Shown here: positions 26,576-35,946 of the stretch, one piece after another
How the letters are laid out: each line of letters starts with the position of its first letter
Numbering within the stretch: the stretch's first letter is position 1
From: an uncultured Opitutales bacterium
Lineage (GTDB): Bacteria > Verrucomicrobiota > Verrucomicrobiia > Opitutales > Intestinicryptomonadaceae
Direction: 5' to 3'
DNA length: 64,000 nucleotides
NCBI GenBank assembly: GCA_900545705.1
Contig: URAK01000004.1
Location: forward strand, 1-64,000
Translations under genes and position numbers: made by a program
The notes under the pieces: model-generated
Database searches by the model: none
What the model was told of the DNA's origin: nothing
The model's input: only the letters and a program-made list of their open reading frames with translations

Positions 26576-27721
26576 ATGAAGATATATAAACTTTTTTTTA
26601 AGGTAAGCACGGCGATGTCCGCATTGCTTTTGATGCCGGCACTGTTGCAAGCGGCGCTTCCATCAACTCCTTTAAACGATGAATTTACTACGTCAACCAA
26701 CGAAACTATTCCCGCAAGTTGGTGGTGGAAATTAGATATAGGAGCGACTGGTACGTGGAATATAGTTGGGGATCTAGCGCAGGTTAATTGGGGTTACGAT
26801 GGCGGACAAAGTAAGATTCTCACAGGCAGCGGAACAATAAATATAGGGTCAGAAACCGAGTCAGGGTCTTTGTATATAATGGGCTCAAACCCTCCATCTG
26901 TCGATAATTGGGTATCGATTGTTAGCTTTAACGGAACTGTGAATGTGGGTAAAATGGGGTCGTTTACTTTTGGAGGGTCGTATATATCCCGGTGGGGTAA
27001 AGTATCGCATATTGACAACTTAAATATTAACGGCGGGTTAGTTTCGGTTATGGCTGATAGCGGCAATACCTCGTATTTTTGCGTAAAAAATCTCGATGTC
27101 CGCGACGGCGGCCTGTTGGAATCGGCATTGTCTTTGCAAAGCTCCAATGGCGGAGTTTGGAATTTGTATACTGACGGGGTAAAGTCAAGCCTCTTGAGGG
27201 TTGGAAACGGAAATACCACCCTCAACCTCTACGGCCAAGATGTATTGCGCAATTTACCCCGCATTTCCTTCGACGAAAATACGGGAAGCGTATTAAGAAT
27301 GAATGTTTCTGCCGACAATTCATTCTCGACGTTCGAGTTTAATTCAAATGGGGTATTAGAACTCGCAATAGCCGAAGGCTCTTCGCTTAAAATAAAAAAG
27401 CTTACGACCAAAAACGGAACAAAATCAATAAGCAATGCTGAAATCGTATTTTACGGCTATAACGCCGACGCATTTTTATTGGAGGATTCCACTCTTACCT
27501 CAGAAGACGACAAACTTTATGTTCCGTCAGTGGATAGTTATATAAAGCTTACCGCTTACGACGAATCCGGGAATCTGTTGGTTGGAGATTGGGTTTACGA
27601 ATGGAGCGATGAATTGGGAGTTGGAAAACTTGTCCTAAATGCCGTTCCGGAACCTGAGGCGGCGGCAGTGCTGTTAGGCGTATTGGCGTTGGCATTTGTC
27701 GTGCGGCGTAGAAAAAAGTAG
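26576..27721 (+). CDS. PEP-CTERM surface protein
   Basis: An exported 381-residue protein with a signal peptide (MKIYKLFFKVSTAMSALLLM, cut near LQA) and a C-terminal PEP-CTERM sorting signal: VPEPEAAA, a hydrophobic helix and a final RRRKK. In the PEP-CTERM/exosortase system the tail is processed at the inner membrane and the protein is displayed or attached to exopolysaccharide. The mature part is rich in Gly, Ser, Thr and Asn, with beta-type segments like other PEP-CTERM autotransporter-like repeats. Base composition is more AT-rich than its neighbours. No exosortase (epsH/xrtA) is in the window. A strong terminator follows. Confidence 0.88.
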   Translation: MKIYKLFFKVSTAMSALLLMPALLQAALPSTPLNDEFTTSTNETIPASWWWKLDIGATGTWNIVGDLAQVNWGYDGGQSKILTGSGTINIGSETESGSLYIMGSNPPSVDNWVSIVSFNGTVNVGKMGSFTFGGSYISRWGKVSHIDNLNINGGLVSVMADSGNTSYFCVKNLDVRDGGLLESALSLQSSNGGVWNLYTDGVKSSLLRVGNGNTTLNLYGQDVLRNLPRISFDENTGSVLRMNVSADNSFSTFEFNSNGVLELAIAEGSSLKIKKLTTKNGTKSISNAEIVFYGYNADAFLLEDSTLTSEDDKLYVPSVDSYIKLTAYDESGNLLVGDWVYEWSDELGVGKLVLNAVPEPEAAAVLLGVLALAFVVRRRKK

Positions 27722-27757
27722 TTTTTTGTCTTAGGAAAATAGTGCTCTTATAAAAAG

Positions 27758-27790
27758 GCTCCGTTTGGCGGAGCTTTTTTATTTTTTTTA
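27758..27790 (+). terminator. Terminator of PEP-CTERM gene
   Basis: GCTCCG and CGGAGC form a 6-bp stem with a TTTGG loop, followed by T6, A, then T8. Confidence 0.85.
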
Positions 27791-28135
27791 ACAATGCGCA
27801 AAACTAGTTGGCGTTTTTATGCAAAGATACCGAAATATATGCAAAGCTTTCCCGATTTATATAGCTTGTATTTTCAAAAGTATCGATTTTTAACGTTAAA
27901 TAGGCTTAGGGGGTTCCGATTTTCTTTATGTTTGTTAACTTTATGATATTGAATATATTTAAGATTTTATATATGGGGTGGAATTGATATGTCATCTATC
28001 GGCTGGCATTAAATTTAACATTCATGTGACTTTTCTTACGGTTGGGTATTTCATCAATGCGGTTATATATTTTTGAGTTTTTTGAAATTTTATGTTGAAT
28101 GCGGCTTGCCGCAGCGTAAAAATGGTTTTCCATAA
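27791..28135. other. AT-rich promoter region before trpS
   Basis: About 345 bases of very AT-rich DNA, without a supported frame. No T-box leader is apparent; I looked for a specifier stem and the antiterminator TGG motif upstream of trpS and did not find a convincing one. Confidence 0.4.
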
Positions 28136-29152
28136 ATGAACGAGGAACCTCAAAATAAAAAAGTGGTGCTTACGGCCGCGCAGCCTACCGGAAGGCTGCA
28201 CTTGGGCAATTATCTCGGAGCCGTAAAAAACTGGGTCGAAATGACCGAAGAATACGAATGCTACTTTGGCATAGCCGACATGCATGCGATGACTATCCCG
28301 TACGTCCCTGCGGATTTGCGCAAGAATGTCGTCGACTGCGCCGCCCAATACATGGCGTGCGGGCTAGATCCGCAAAAATGCAGCCTGTTCTTGCAAAGCG
28401 GTGTTTATGGGCATGCGGATTTGGCGTGGATACTGGGCTGCATATGCCCGATAGGCGCGCTCGAACGCATGACACAATACAAGGATAAAGCCCGCAAACA
28501 TCAAGACGCGCTAAATACAGGATTGCTTTTCTACCCTGTGCTGATGGCAAGCGATATTCTCATATACAATGCCGACCTCGTCCCCGTTGGCGAAGACCAA
28601 AAACAACACATAGAGCTTACCCGCGACCTCGCCCAGAAGTTTAACAACACATTTTCCGAAACATTCACTTTGCCGGAACCATTTATCCCGAAGGCGGGAG
28701 CCCGCGTAATGTCGCTGCAATCGCCCGACTCTAAAATGTCGAAGTCCGACCCAAACCAGAACGGAACTTTGTATATAACCGACTCTCCCGACGTGTTGCG
28801 CAAAAAGATAATGTCGGCAGTCACGGATTCCGAGAGCAGCGTGCGCTATGCCAAAGAAAAGCCGGGAATATCGAACCTTATGCAGATTATGGGCGCAATG
28901 CTCGGGCGCACCGTGGAATCGATAGAGGCTGAATTCGCGGGGAAAGGCTACGGAGACTTCAAAAAAGCGGTTGCCGACGCCGTAATCGCCGGATTGGAAC
29001 CCGTGCGCAATCGCTACGCTGAAATATGCGCCGATAAGTCGTATGTCGAGGACGTTCTTAGAGCCGGCACTGAATGCGCCCAGAGAAGGGTGAACCGCAC
29101 GATGTCGAAAGTCCGCAGGAAAGTCGGGTACTTGGATTTGCGCAAAAAATAA
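28136..29152 (+). CDS. trpS: Tryptophanyl-tRNA synthetase
   Basis: Class I aminoacyl-tRNA synthetase that charges tRNA-Trp. The HIGH-type motif is in GRLHLGNYLGA (about 19-29) and the KMSKS loop is intact as SKMSKSDPNQNG near residue 200. 338 residues is usual for bacteria. It begins an operon: a repeat-rich membrane protein starts 10 bases downstream, then hisF. Confidence 0.96.
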   Translation: MNEEPQNKKVVLTAAQPTGRLHLGNYLGAVKNWVEMTEEYECYFGIADMHAMTIPYVPADLRKNVVDCAAQYMACGLDPQKCSLFLQSGVYGHADLAWILGCICPIGALERMTQYKDKARKHQDALNTGLLFYPVLMASDILIYNADLVPVGEDQKQHIELTRDLAQKFNNTFSETFTLPEPFIPKAGARVMSLQSPDSKMSKSDPNQNGTLYITDSPDVLRKKIMSAVTDSESSVRYAKEKPGISNLMQIMGAMLGRTVESIEAEFAGKGYGDFKKAVADAVIAGLEPVRNRYAEICADKSYVEDVLRAGTECAQRRVNRTMSKVRRKVGYLDLRKK

Positions 29153-29162
29153 AGGATAGTAT

Positions 29163-31019
29163 ATGAAAAATTCGCCGAACAAAATCCCCGTCTGGCCTGT
29201 ATATGCGGCGGACGTCCTTATGTTTGCGGCGGTATTTGCCGTCGCGCTTCCAAACATGTACACGGGGGAGCCACTGTCGGCGACATCCGTATTTTTTTGC
29301 TGCCTGATGGTCCTCGGCGGACTGCTTCTTTGCTTGGCTCCGTACTACGCCGGCTTAAAAGGCGCCGAGCGCGAGGAAAAGGCAGCCGCAGACGCTAAAA
29401 TCCGCGACGACCTCACGATAATATTCGACGAACTTGCCGCTCTCCGCATGATGATTGCAGACATCGAGGAGCGGATTGAAACGTATCCCGAGCGCATAGC
29501 CTCCCTCGAATCGGCGGCGGAAAAACCGGTGGAATGGGCGTCGCGCGCGGAAGTCGCAAAACTTGCAACGGATATACGGGACGCCGTAAAGGAGAAGCTC
29601 GCGCAAGTGTCGGAGTCTCTCGACTCAATCGCCGGGCAAACGGAGGCTTGCAGGGTCTCGCAAAAAGAGTCGGACAAGATTGTGGCGGAGCTTTGCTCGG
29701 ATATTACAATATTAAAGGATTTGCTCCCTGCCTCCTCCGAATCGCTTTCAGACGAAGTTTACGGATTGAAGCAGCGGATTGAGTCGCTCGAAGACGGCCT
29801 TGCTTCGTATTCGTCAAATATCGACGAGCACGACGAGCCTGCGGATTCCGAAGACGACGATATTTTTGGCGGAGAGGAATTTTCCCCATCCCAGAACCGC
29901 CCCGATGGAATGCTCGGAAGGGCGCTCGCTTCCGCGGAAAATTCTAAAATATCAGTGGAAAAATTTTTCCCAAAGCCGAAAGATGTCCCTTCGCCCGACG
30001 GCGGAGAATTGGCGGGCGAACCTCGCGAAGTGAAATCAGAACCTGTGGATTCAGCAAATGAAGCTGGTATAGCGGAAGTTTCGCAGGCGCAAGACGGCGC
30101 TTCTAAAAAGCCAGAATCCGCAGATTTGGATTCGCCTACGGTGGAATCGGTAAAATCTGAATTTGAGAGAATCGCGTCGGAAATAGTTTCATCGGATATG
30201 GCGGACGGAGATGATTTAAGAGCTTCCGAAATATCCGCAAACGCAGTGGCGGGGCATGAGGACGGCGCTGTGCCGATTGCTGAAAAACCCATTGAAGCAG
30301 AGAGCGCGCGGGAACCAGCGTCAGTTGAGCAGTCAGGCACGTCGGTGGAGCAGCCCAGCGCAGTAGTTGACCAACCCAATGCGGCTGTTGAGCAGCTTAA
30401 TGCTGGAGTGGAGCAGCCCAGCGCACCAGTTAATCAGTCAGGCGCGTCGGTGGAGCAGCCCAATGCGGCTGTTGAGCAGCTTAATGCGTCGGCTGACCAA
30501 CATGGTCCGGCAGTTGAAGATTCAAATGCGGATAGTGCGGCAAACAGTTTGGCTGAAGACGGGCAGCCCGGTTCTTCCGGCGCGGATTCTTCAGATAGCG
30601 CATTCGGCTTAAAGGAGAATGAAAAGGGCGCGGATTTTTTTGAATCTGCGGATTCGCCTTTGGGCTTGGGCGAATCCGATAATAAAAAGCCGGACTTCCC
30701 TACGCTATTTGCGCTTCCGGAGTCTTCGGAAAAGGCCCGCAAAACATCTAAGACCGATACTTGTATAATAGTAAATTCGCTAATCGGCATAGGCAACAAG
30801 CCGTATCTGCGCGGCGCTGGCGGCGGGCTATCCCCCGACAAAGGCGTCCCGATGGAATATCTTGAAATAGGGAAGTGGAGATATGTTTTCCCTCCCGATT
30901 CACAATTTCCGATAGAATTTTCGGTGTACAAAAATGACGAGACTCGCAGCGATGGCGGAGAAGTCTTTCAAATCCTTCCGAACGAAAAACTCGAACTAAA
31001 TCTGAGATTTACAATTTAG
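29163..31019 (+). CDS. Membrane protein with heptapeptide repeats and conserved C-terminal domain
   Basis: I do not recognise the family. The 618-residue product has two hydrophobic segments in the first 62 residues, then a charged, probably coiled-coil region to about 240, a long acidic disordered stretch, nine tandem 7-residue repeats of V-[EDN]-Q-x-x-A-x type (388-450), more acidic linker, and a folded-looking end (530-618) containing SLIGIGNKPYLRGAGGGLSP and EIGKWRYVF. The layout suggests a membrane anchor, a stalk and a terminal sensor or binding domain. It lies between trpS (10 bases) and hisF (2 bases). Function is unknown. Confidence 0.75.
   Translation: MKNSPNKIPVWPVYAADVLMFAAVFAVALPNMYTGEPLSATSVFFCCLMVLGGLLLCLAPYYAGLKGAEREEKAAADAKIRDDLTIIFDELAALRMMIADIEERIETYPERIASLESAAEKPVEWASRAEVAKLATDIRDAVKEKLAQVSESLDSIAGQTEACRVSQKESDKIVAELCSDITILKDLLPASSESLSDEVYGLKQRIESLEDGLASYSSNIDEHDEPADSEDDDIFGGEEFSPSQNRPDGMLGRALASAENSKISVEKFFPKPKDVPSPDGGELAGEPREVKSEPVDSANEAGIAEVSQAQDGASKKPESADLDSPTVESVKSEFERIASEIVSSDMADGDDLRASEISANAVAGHEDGAVPIAEKPIEAESAREPASVEQSGTSVEQPSAVVDQPNAAVEQLNAGVEQPSAPVNQSGASVEQPNAAVEQLNASADQHGPAVEDSNADSAANSLAEDGQPGSSGADSSDSAFGLKENEKGADFFESADSPLGLGESDNKKPDFPTLFALPESSEKARKTSKTDTCIIVNSLIGIGNKPYLRGAGGGLSPDKGVPMEYLEIGKWRYVFPPDSQFPIEFSVYKNDETRSDGGEVFQILPNEKLELNLRFTI
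30324..30512 (+). repeat. Tandem 21-bp coding repeat, 9 units
   Basis: Nine in-frame 21-bp units encode variants of VEQPNAA. Units 3-4 and 7-8 are almost identical at DNA level, so there is also an 84-bp higher-order period, a sign of recent slippage or unequal crossing-over. Confidence 0.85.
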
Positions 31020-31021
31020 AA

Positions 31022-31786
31022 ATGTTAAGCGTAAGAATAATACCGTGCCTCGACGTGCGCGACGGGCGGGTCGTAAAGGGCGTAAACTTCGTGAACCTTG
31101 TGGACGCGGGGGATCCCGTGGAGCAGGCAAAGGCGTACGAAAACCAGGGCGCCGACGAACTGGTGTTTTTGGACATAACGGCTTCGAGCGACAACCGCGC
31201 GATAATGCGCGACGTCGTGGAGCGCACAGCCGGCGAATGCTTTATGCCCCTTACGGTGGGCGGAGGGCTCAGGACGCTTGAAGACATTAGGCTAATGTTG
31301 AACGCAGGAGCGGACAAGGTTTCGCTGAACACTTCCGCAATAACGAATCCGGATCTCGTTTCGGAGGCTTCTGCAAAATTTGGGAACCAGTGCATAGTTG
31401 TCGCAATAGACGCGAAGCGCGAAGGCGAGGGGAGGTGGAATGTCTATACGCACGGCGGAAGAAATAGAACCGAGCTCGACGCCGTGGAATGGGCGAAAGA
31501 AGTGGAGCGCAGGGGAGCGGGCGAAATACTTTTGACTTCCATGGATTGCGACGGCACGAAAGACGGCTACGATATTGCCCTGACGAGGGCTGTGAGCGAT
31601 GCCGTAAAAATTCCTGTCATTGCGTCTGGAGGCGCAGGAAATTTAAAACATCTGGTTGACGCCGTTAAACTCGGCGGCGCGAGCGCTGTTTTGGCCGCCT
31701 CAATTTTTCACTTTGGAACATATACCATAGAGCAGGCAAAGCGCGAGATGCGCGCGGCAGGGTTGCCTGTGCGCTTGCAGGACTAA
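31022..31786 (+). CDS. hisF: Imidazole glycerol phosphate synthase subunit HisF
   Basis: The cyclase subunit of histidine synthesis, a TIM barrel making IGP and AICAR with ammonia from HisH. It begins MLSVRIIPCLDVRDGRVVKG with catalytic Asp11, has the mid-barrel VVAIDAKRE containing the second catalytic Asp, and GGAGNLKHL as phosphate site. 254 residues is typical. It is the third gene of the trpS unit, 2 bases from its neighbour; no other his gene is present, so it is separated from hisH/hisA. Confidence 0.95.
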   Translation: MLSVRIIPCLDVRDGRVVKGVNFVNLVDAGDPVEQAKAYENQGADELVFLDITASSDNRAIMRDVVERTAGECFMPLTVGGGLRTLEDIRLMLNAGADKVSLNTSAITNPDLVSEASAKFGNQCIVVAIDAKREGEGRWNVYTHGGRNRTELDAVEWAKEVERRGAGEILLTSMDCDGTKDGYDIALTRAVSDAVKIPVIASGGAGNLKHLVDAVKLGGASAVLAASIFHFGTYTIEQAKREMRAAGLPVRLQD

Positions 31787-32235
31787 TATCTGAAAAATTG
31801 CAACTTCCATACCGCGCCTTTATTTGGCGCAAAATTTGCGTTTTTTAAGCAAACAAGGGGAAATCGAAAGAAATCTCAGAGAAGCTATTTGCGCAAGGTT
31901 CGCGCCGTTTAAGCAAATAAGTGGATACCTAACAGACGGCGATTTTTTAATTTCGCCAGATTAAAAAAATATGCGCATCCGCGGCAAATCCTGCATGTTT
32001 GGATTCGCTGTTAGCGGAGCGAATATTGGGGGGCTTTTTTTAGCCGAAATATTTGCGGCATAAATTGTGCGGCATTCAATTTTTTATGCGGGTGCCGCGG
32101 CGGTGCGGAATAAAATTGCGATATGTCCGCTTCCCCAAAAAAAAGGCAGTGGCGGCAGATTCGCTTTATCGCATTCCTTTCCGGGAAAATTTTTTTAACT
32201 GGAATTTAACCTGCCAAAAGAAAATCGTTTAAATT
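31787..32235. other. Intergenic region between converging genes
   Basis: No gene is supported. It holds an imperfect direct repeat, TTTAAGCAAACAAG near 31843 and TTTAAGCAAATAAG near 31908, and a 7-bp stem (ATTCGCT/AGCGAAT, 32003-32024) followed 10 bases later by seven T, which may be a weak terminator for hisF. Confidence 0.4.
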
Positions 32236-32727
32236 TCAGCGTGCGTCGGCGGGAGAGCTGACTGTGAGGTCAGCGTATTTTACCCTCGCGAACTTTTCAA
32301 CTACGCTTGCCGGCGCTTTTATCTGCAATCCGATTCTCCCAGCGCTAAAAAGGATTTTTTCAAAATTTTTTGCGGAGGAGTCTATTGTCGTGCGGAACGA
32401 TTTCTTCATTCCTATCGGAGAGCACCCGCCGTGCACGTATCCGGTTGTGGGCAAAAGCTCTTTGGACTTTATCATAGCGACAGATTTTTCTCCCACGGCT
32501 GCCGCTGCTTTTTTAAGGTCAAGCTCCCTGTCCACGGGAATCATAAATACAAAATGTTCGCCGGATTTTCCTGCGGTCACGAGCGTTTTGAACACGCAAT
32601 CCGGATTTTCGCCTATTATGCCCGCCATTTCCGTGCCGCTTACGGCCTCGGTTATTCCGCAGTCGATAACTTCGTGCGGGATTTTCTTTTGATCGAGCAT
32701 TCTCAATGCGTTTGTCTTGTGCTCCAT
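32236..32727 (-). CDS. ybaK: Cys-tRNA(Pro) deacylase, YbaK/EbsC family
   Basis: Removes cysteine mis-charged on tRNA-Pro. The 163-residue single domain has the family layout: an N-terminal TNALRMLDQKKIPHEVI, the catalytic lysine region CVFKTLV, and KKAAAAVGEKSVAM followed by GYVHGGCSPIGMK, which forms the substrate pocket. It is monocistronic on the minus strand. Close relatives (ProX, Ala-tRNA(Pro) editing) differ in detail; YbaK is the better fit because of GGCSPIG. Confidence 0.9.
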   Translation of the reverse strand: MEHKTNALRMLDQKKIPHEVIDCGITEAVSGTEMAGIIGENPDCVFKTLVTAGKSGEHFVFMIPVDRELDLKKAAAAVGEKSVAMIKSKELLPTTGYVHGGCSPIGMKKSFRTTIDSSAKNFEKILFSAGRIGLQIKAPASVVEKFARVKYADLTVSSPADAR

Positions 32728-32990
32728 TTTTGCCTCTTTTTCAAATTTGCGGCTAAATTTTATCGTATGATTTTTTTGCGCTACACCGCTTTAAATAATG
32801 CATTTAATTGTTTTGCGGCGCGCCTGAAAACTTCGAACCGCCACAGAGAAAATTCTGGCGATTATCCCGCAGAGAAAAATATTTTGCGCCTGCGGAAAAC
32901 GCGCCATAGAATATTTTTTCTTTTTTTGAAATGTATTATTTCTCTAAAAAGAAGGAATCGGAATTCTTTTTTGAAAAACAATGCATGGTT

Positions 32991-34088
32991 CTATTGTTTT
33001 TTCAAAATATTTTCTATTGCCGGAGTGAATTTGTCGGCCATATTCATCATGCCTATGTCGCCAGGGTGGCAGTTGTCAGGGGAGGCTTCGCCGTGCTCGC
33101 CGAATAGCCATTCACCGTCTATATAATATAAATCCCTAAATCCGCTTTCTTGAAGTTTACGGACTATTGCGCGCTGGGCTTGGCATTTATCGGCTACATA
33201 TGGTTTGCCGCCTGTCTTTTGCCAATACCATGCGGTTGCGCTTGTCGCCTCCTCGGCTACTACAATCGGAGTGTCGGGGCGCAGCTCCCTCAGGCGCCTC
33301 AAAAATTTTTCGCACCGCTCTTCTATTAGCTTTTTGTTCATATTTTGGGTTGCGTCTATGAAATACAAATCGGCATCGATTGTTGCGAGCATTTCCGCCA
33401 TGCCGATTTCCATTTGCGCAGACCCCGAAAATCCGAGGTTAATTATCGGCTTGTTAAGCCGCCTGCCGATTAGAGAAGGGTGGGATATGCCGGGGTGGAA
33501 TGCCCACGCACCGTGAACTATGGAAGTGCCGTAAAAAACTATCGGTTTTTGCGTGGAAACTATCCGCTTAAATGTCGCCCCTTTCTTTAATCCTATTTTT
33601 GCGCTCTTTATAATGTTTCTAAGCGGAAGATATACGCGGTATGTATTTTCCTTTCCGTTCAGGGCGCTAAGCCTGTATATTTTTTCCCCGCTTTTTATTT
33701 TTGAAATCGGAGTTGTTGCCAGCCACCTGAATTTTCCGCCGTCGGAGGCGTATAGGTCGAAGCCGCTATTGGCGAACCAGAATTTTGTCGGATTGTCTTC
33801 GCGAAATTCGCAATCTATCCATATTTGGTTTGAATTTGTCTCAAACGTCACGCTAAGCCCTGTGGGCGTAAGGGAATTGTTCCATACATTTTTTGTCACT
33901 TGCGACTTGAATTTTAGCGGTATTCTCGCGTAAGGGAATGGGTATTTTTCGCCGCTCCAAGCTTGTCCGTCGAACCCTATGTCGGATATTTCCCGCCATT
34001 CAAGATCCGGAATTATTTCCTTGTCGGCAGCGAGTGCGCTTATGGAGCACGCAACTGTTAGCAGTATAATTTTTAGCACTTTTTTCAT
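32991..34088 (-). CDS. Exported SGNH/GDSL hydrolase
   Basis: Secreted esterase, likely deacetylating plant or host polysaccharides. It has a signal peptide (MKKVLKIILLTVACSISALA), a beta-rich N-terminal module with the GxDLY motif (SGFDLYA), then the SGNH domain: the nucleophile Ser in FYGTSIVHGA, Gly in NLGFSGSA, and the Asp-His pair in DNCHPGD. The two-domain order matches GxDLY plus Lipase_GDSL_3 proteins of Bacteroidetes and Verrucomicrobia. 365 residues is typical. It is monocistronic. Substrate unknown. Confidence 0.85.
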   Translation of the reverse strand: MKKVLKIILLTVACSISALAADKEIIPDLEWREISDIGFDGQAWSGEKYPFPYARIPLKFKSQVTKNVWNNSLTPTGLSVTFETNSNQIWIDCEFREDNPTKFWFANSGFDLYASDGGKFRWLATTPISKIKSGEKIYRLSALNGKENTYRVYLPLRNIIKSAKIGLKKGATFKRIVSTQKPIVFYGTSIVHGAWAFHPGISHPSLIGRRLNKPIINLGFSGSAQMEIGMAEMLATIDADLYFIDATQNMNKKLIEERCEKFLRRLRELRPDTPIVVAEEATSATAWYWQKTGGKPYVADKCQAQRAIVRKLQESGFRDLYYIDGEWLFGEHGEASPDNCHPGDIGMMNMADKFTPAIENILKKQ

Positions 34089-34658
34089 TTTTATATAAAT
34101 CCGCGCAGTTATTATTTATAAAAATTTTCGCTTCAAAACCTGAAAAATATTTGTAGGTTTCTTCTGTTGCTGCGGCAACATAAATTTGCGTTGCACGCCA
34201 TAAAAATTGAGCCTTATTTTTTATTTTCCTCTCTATTTGGGAACTTTAATCTTTCGCATACTTTTTTCCGAAAAGCAGGTAGCAATTTTCTTCGTAAAGT
34301 TCTCTATTTTTTTTCAAAAAAACTTTTCCGGCGTGTGGCGCGTTTTTTATCATAATATTTCCGCGCAGGGCTCAAACGGGGTGAGGGGGCGAAGCATGGT
34401 GTGTGCCCGTATTGCGCTGTATTTGCAATAAACTCTGCATACGCTTGCGGTTTCTTGTTGGCATTTGTAAACGCAAGGCTTCAATGCGCGCTGTATTTGC
34501 ATATTGAATTGAGAGAACGCGCAGAACAAAAATTTTAAATTTTTTTGATGTCAACAGTGGAGCGCGCAATATGCGCAATTATTTCCGCGGAACTTTCAAT
34601 AAAAAACGCTATATAGAAAATAGGGATAAATATGTGCCGTTTTATGTGTTAATCGGCG
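34089..34658. other. Intergenic region, no gene seen
   Basis: Over 550 bases downstream of the LacI gene and upstream of the SGNH gene (both on the minus strand). No supported frame. The 14-mer GCGCTGTATTTGCA occurs twice, at 34414 and 34488. No strong terminator for the LacI gene is visible. Confidence 0.4.
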
Positions 34659-35759
34659 TTATTTATCCTTTGTAGAATTTCTGATTTTTTCCGCCTCTTT
34701 TTTTAGGTATTGCGAGGCTACCCATGTCGGCGGAATAAGGGTAGTAGAATTTTGGTTATGCGGAGACGATATGTTTAATAGGGTCGCGAGCCGCCTTACG
34801 GACAAGTGCCCGGCTATGTGGTTGTTTTGCTCCATTCCGCTCCAGACATTTTTAGGGATTGTGCAGTCGTTTCGGCGCTCGAGCTGCACTATTGGATAGC
34901 GCTTGCCGTTCTTTCGCCTTACGTGGTTGTAGAGAAAGTCGCCTGTTTTACCAAGCATGTATATTATGACATCTGGCTGGACGTCGTCTATGTATTTTTT
35001 TAGATTATCAAAGTATGTGGGGCTTTCGAGATTTTCGGTAAACGGCTCAATCCGCGAAGACGGAGGCATTGCGAATTGGGCCCGGAAAAATCCGCCGTAA
35101 AACCTGCCGTCGACCATGTCGTCTATGCGCTCGTCTACGACAAACGCGGGGCGGCGGAATCCCATTTTATATAAATTTTCGACCGTCGCTCTCGCCACCT
35201 CGAATTGGTTTGAGGAGACGAGCTCGTACGCGGGGTTGTGCACGCTTATTCCCACCGAAACAATTTTAAAGTCGTCCCATATTTTTGAGTATGGCTCAAA
35301 AACTCCCTCTTCGGTGTGCCCCATTATTATGCAGCCGCGTATGCCGCGCGCATGTAGAATTGCGGAGAGCTTCTTGCGCGTAAGCTGCGGGTCGAGAAGC
35401 CAAAATTCGTCGATTTTAAAACCGAGCTCCGCGGCTTCTTCATCTATTCCGAGCTTGTACTGAGGGAGTGTCGGGTGGTTTTTAAATGCGTCTTTGTCTT
35501 TATTGCCGTTTAGCAGCGCAATGACTTCCCTAAAACCTCCAATGGTCGATTTCCTCATCGACGACATCATTGTGGAGACCATTGTATTGCGCTGGTATCC
35601 TGCGGCCTTTGCCGCCGCTTTTACTTTTTTTAAAGTGGAAGCCTTTACTCTCGGCGAATCGTTGAGTGCGAGCGACACCGTTCCTTTTGATAATCCAAGC
35701 CTTTGTGCGAGTTCTCTTATGGAGACATATACGGAAGGTTTTGTTTCAAAGGTAGCCAT
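34659..35759 (-). CDS. LacI-family transcriptional regulator
   Basis: DNA-binding repressor or activator sensing a sugar or sugar derivative. Residues about 12-33 form the LacI helix-turn-helix (SIRELAQRLGLSKGTVSLAL), followed by the hinge helix and a periplasmic-binding-protein-like effector domain. 366 residues, the usual size. It is divergent from the sugar operon starting at 35947, which makes that operon its likely target. Its effector is unknown. Confidence 0.9.
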   Translation of the reverse strand: MATFETKPSVYVSIRELAQRLGLSKGTVSLALNDSPRVKASTLKKVKAAAKAAGYQRNTMVSTMMSSMRKSTIGGFREVIALLNGNKDKDAFKNHPTLPQYKLGIDEEAAELGFKIDEFWLLDPQLTRKKLSAILHARGIRGCIIMGHTEEGVFEPYSKIWDDFKIVSVGISVHNPAYELVSSNQFEVARATVENLYKMGFRRPAFVVDERIDDMVDGRFYGGFFRAQFAMPPSSRIEPFTENLESPTYFDNLKKYIDDVQPDVIIYMLGKTGDFLYNHVRRKNGKRYPIVQLERRNDCTIPKNVWSGMEQNNHIAGHLSVRRLATLLNISSPHNQNSTTLIPPTWVASQYLKKEAEKIRNSTKDK

Positions 35760-35877
35760 TTGCTTAAAAAATGATAAGAATTATAGATAGTGTCAACAGA
35801 AAATATGCATAAAAAAGCTCTTAGACTGTTTATGGGAAAGGAATTAAACTGTTCAGCAATATTTCCTATCAAGATAC

Positions 35878-35906
35878 TTGCTTTAAGGGTATTTTAGTGC
35901 TTAAAT
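35878..35906 (+). promoter_or_regulatory. Candidate promoter of the sugar operon
   Basis: TTGCTT and TTAAAT are spaced by exactly 17 bases, 40 bases before the PfkB start. No clear LacI-type palindrome is seen next to it; the nearest is AATC-GA-GATT. Confidence 0.35.
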
Positions 35907-35946
35907 TGCCCCAGTTAATCGAGATTCACAGCTAAAAAAAATACAT

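Noticed and set aside
27791..28135. T-box riboswitch before trpS
   Set aside because: I could not find the antiterminator TGG bulge or a specifier stem; T-boxes are also uncommon outside Firmicutes.
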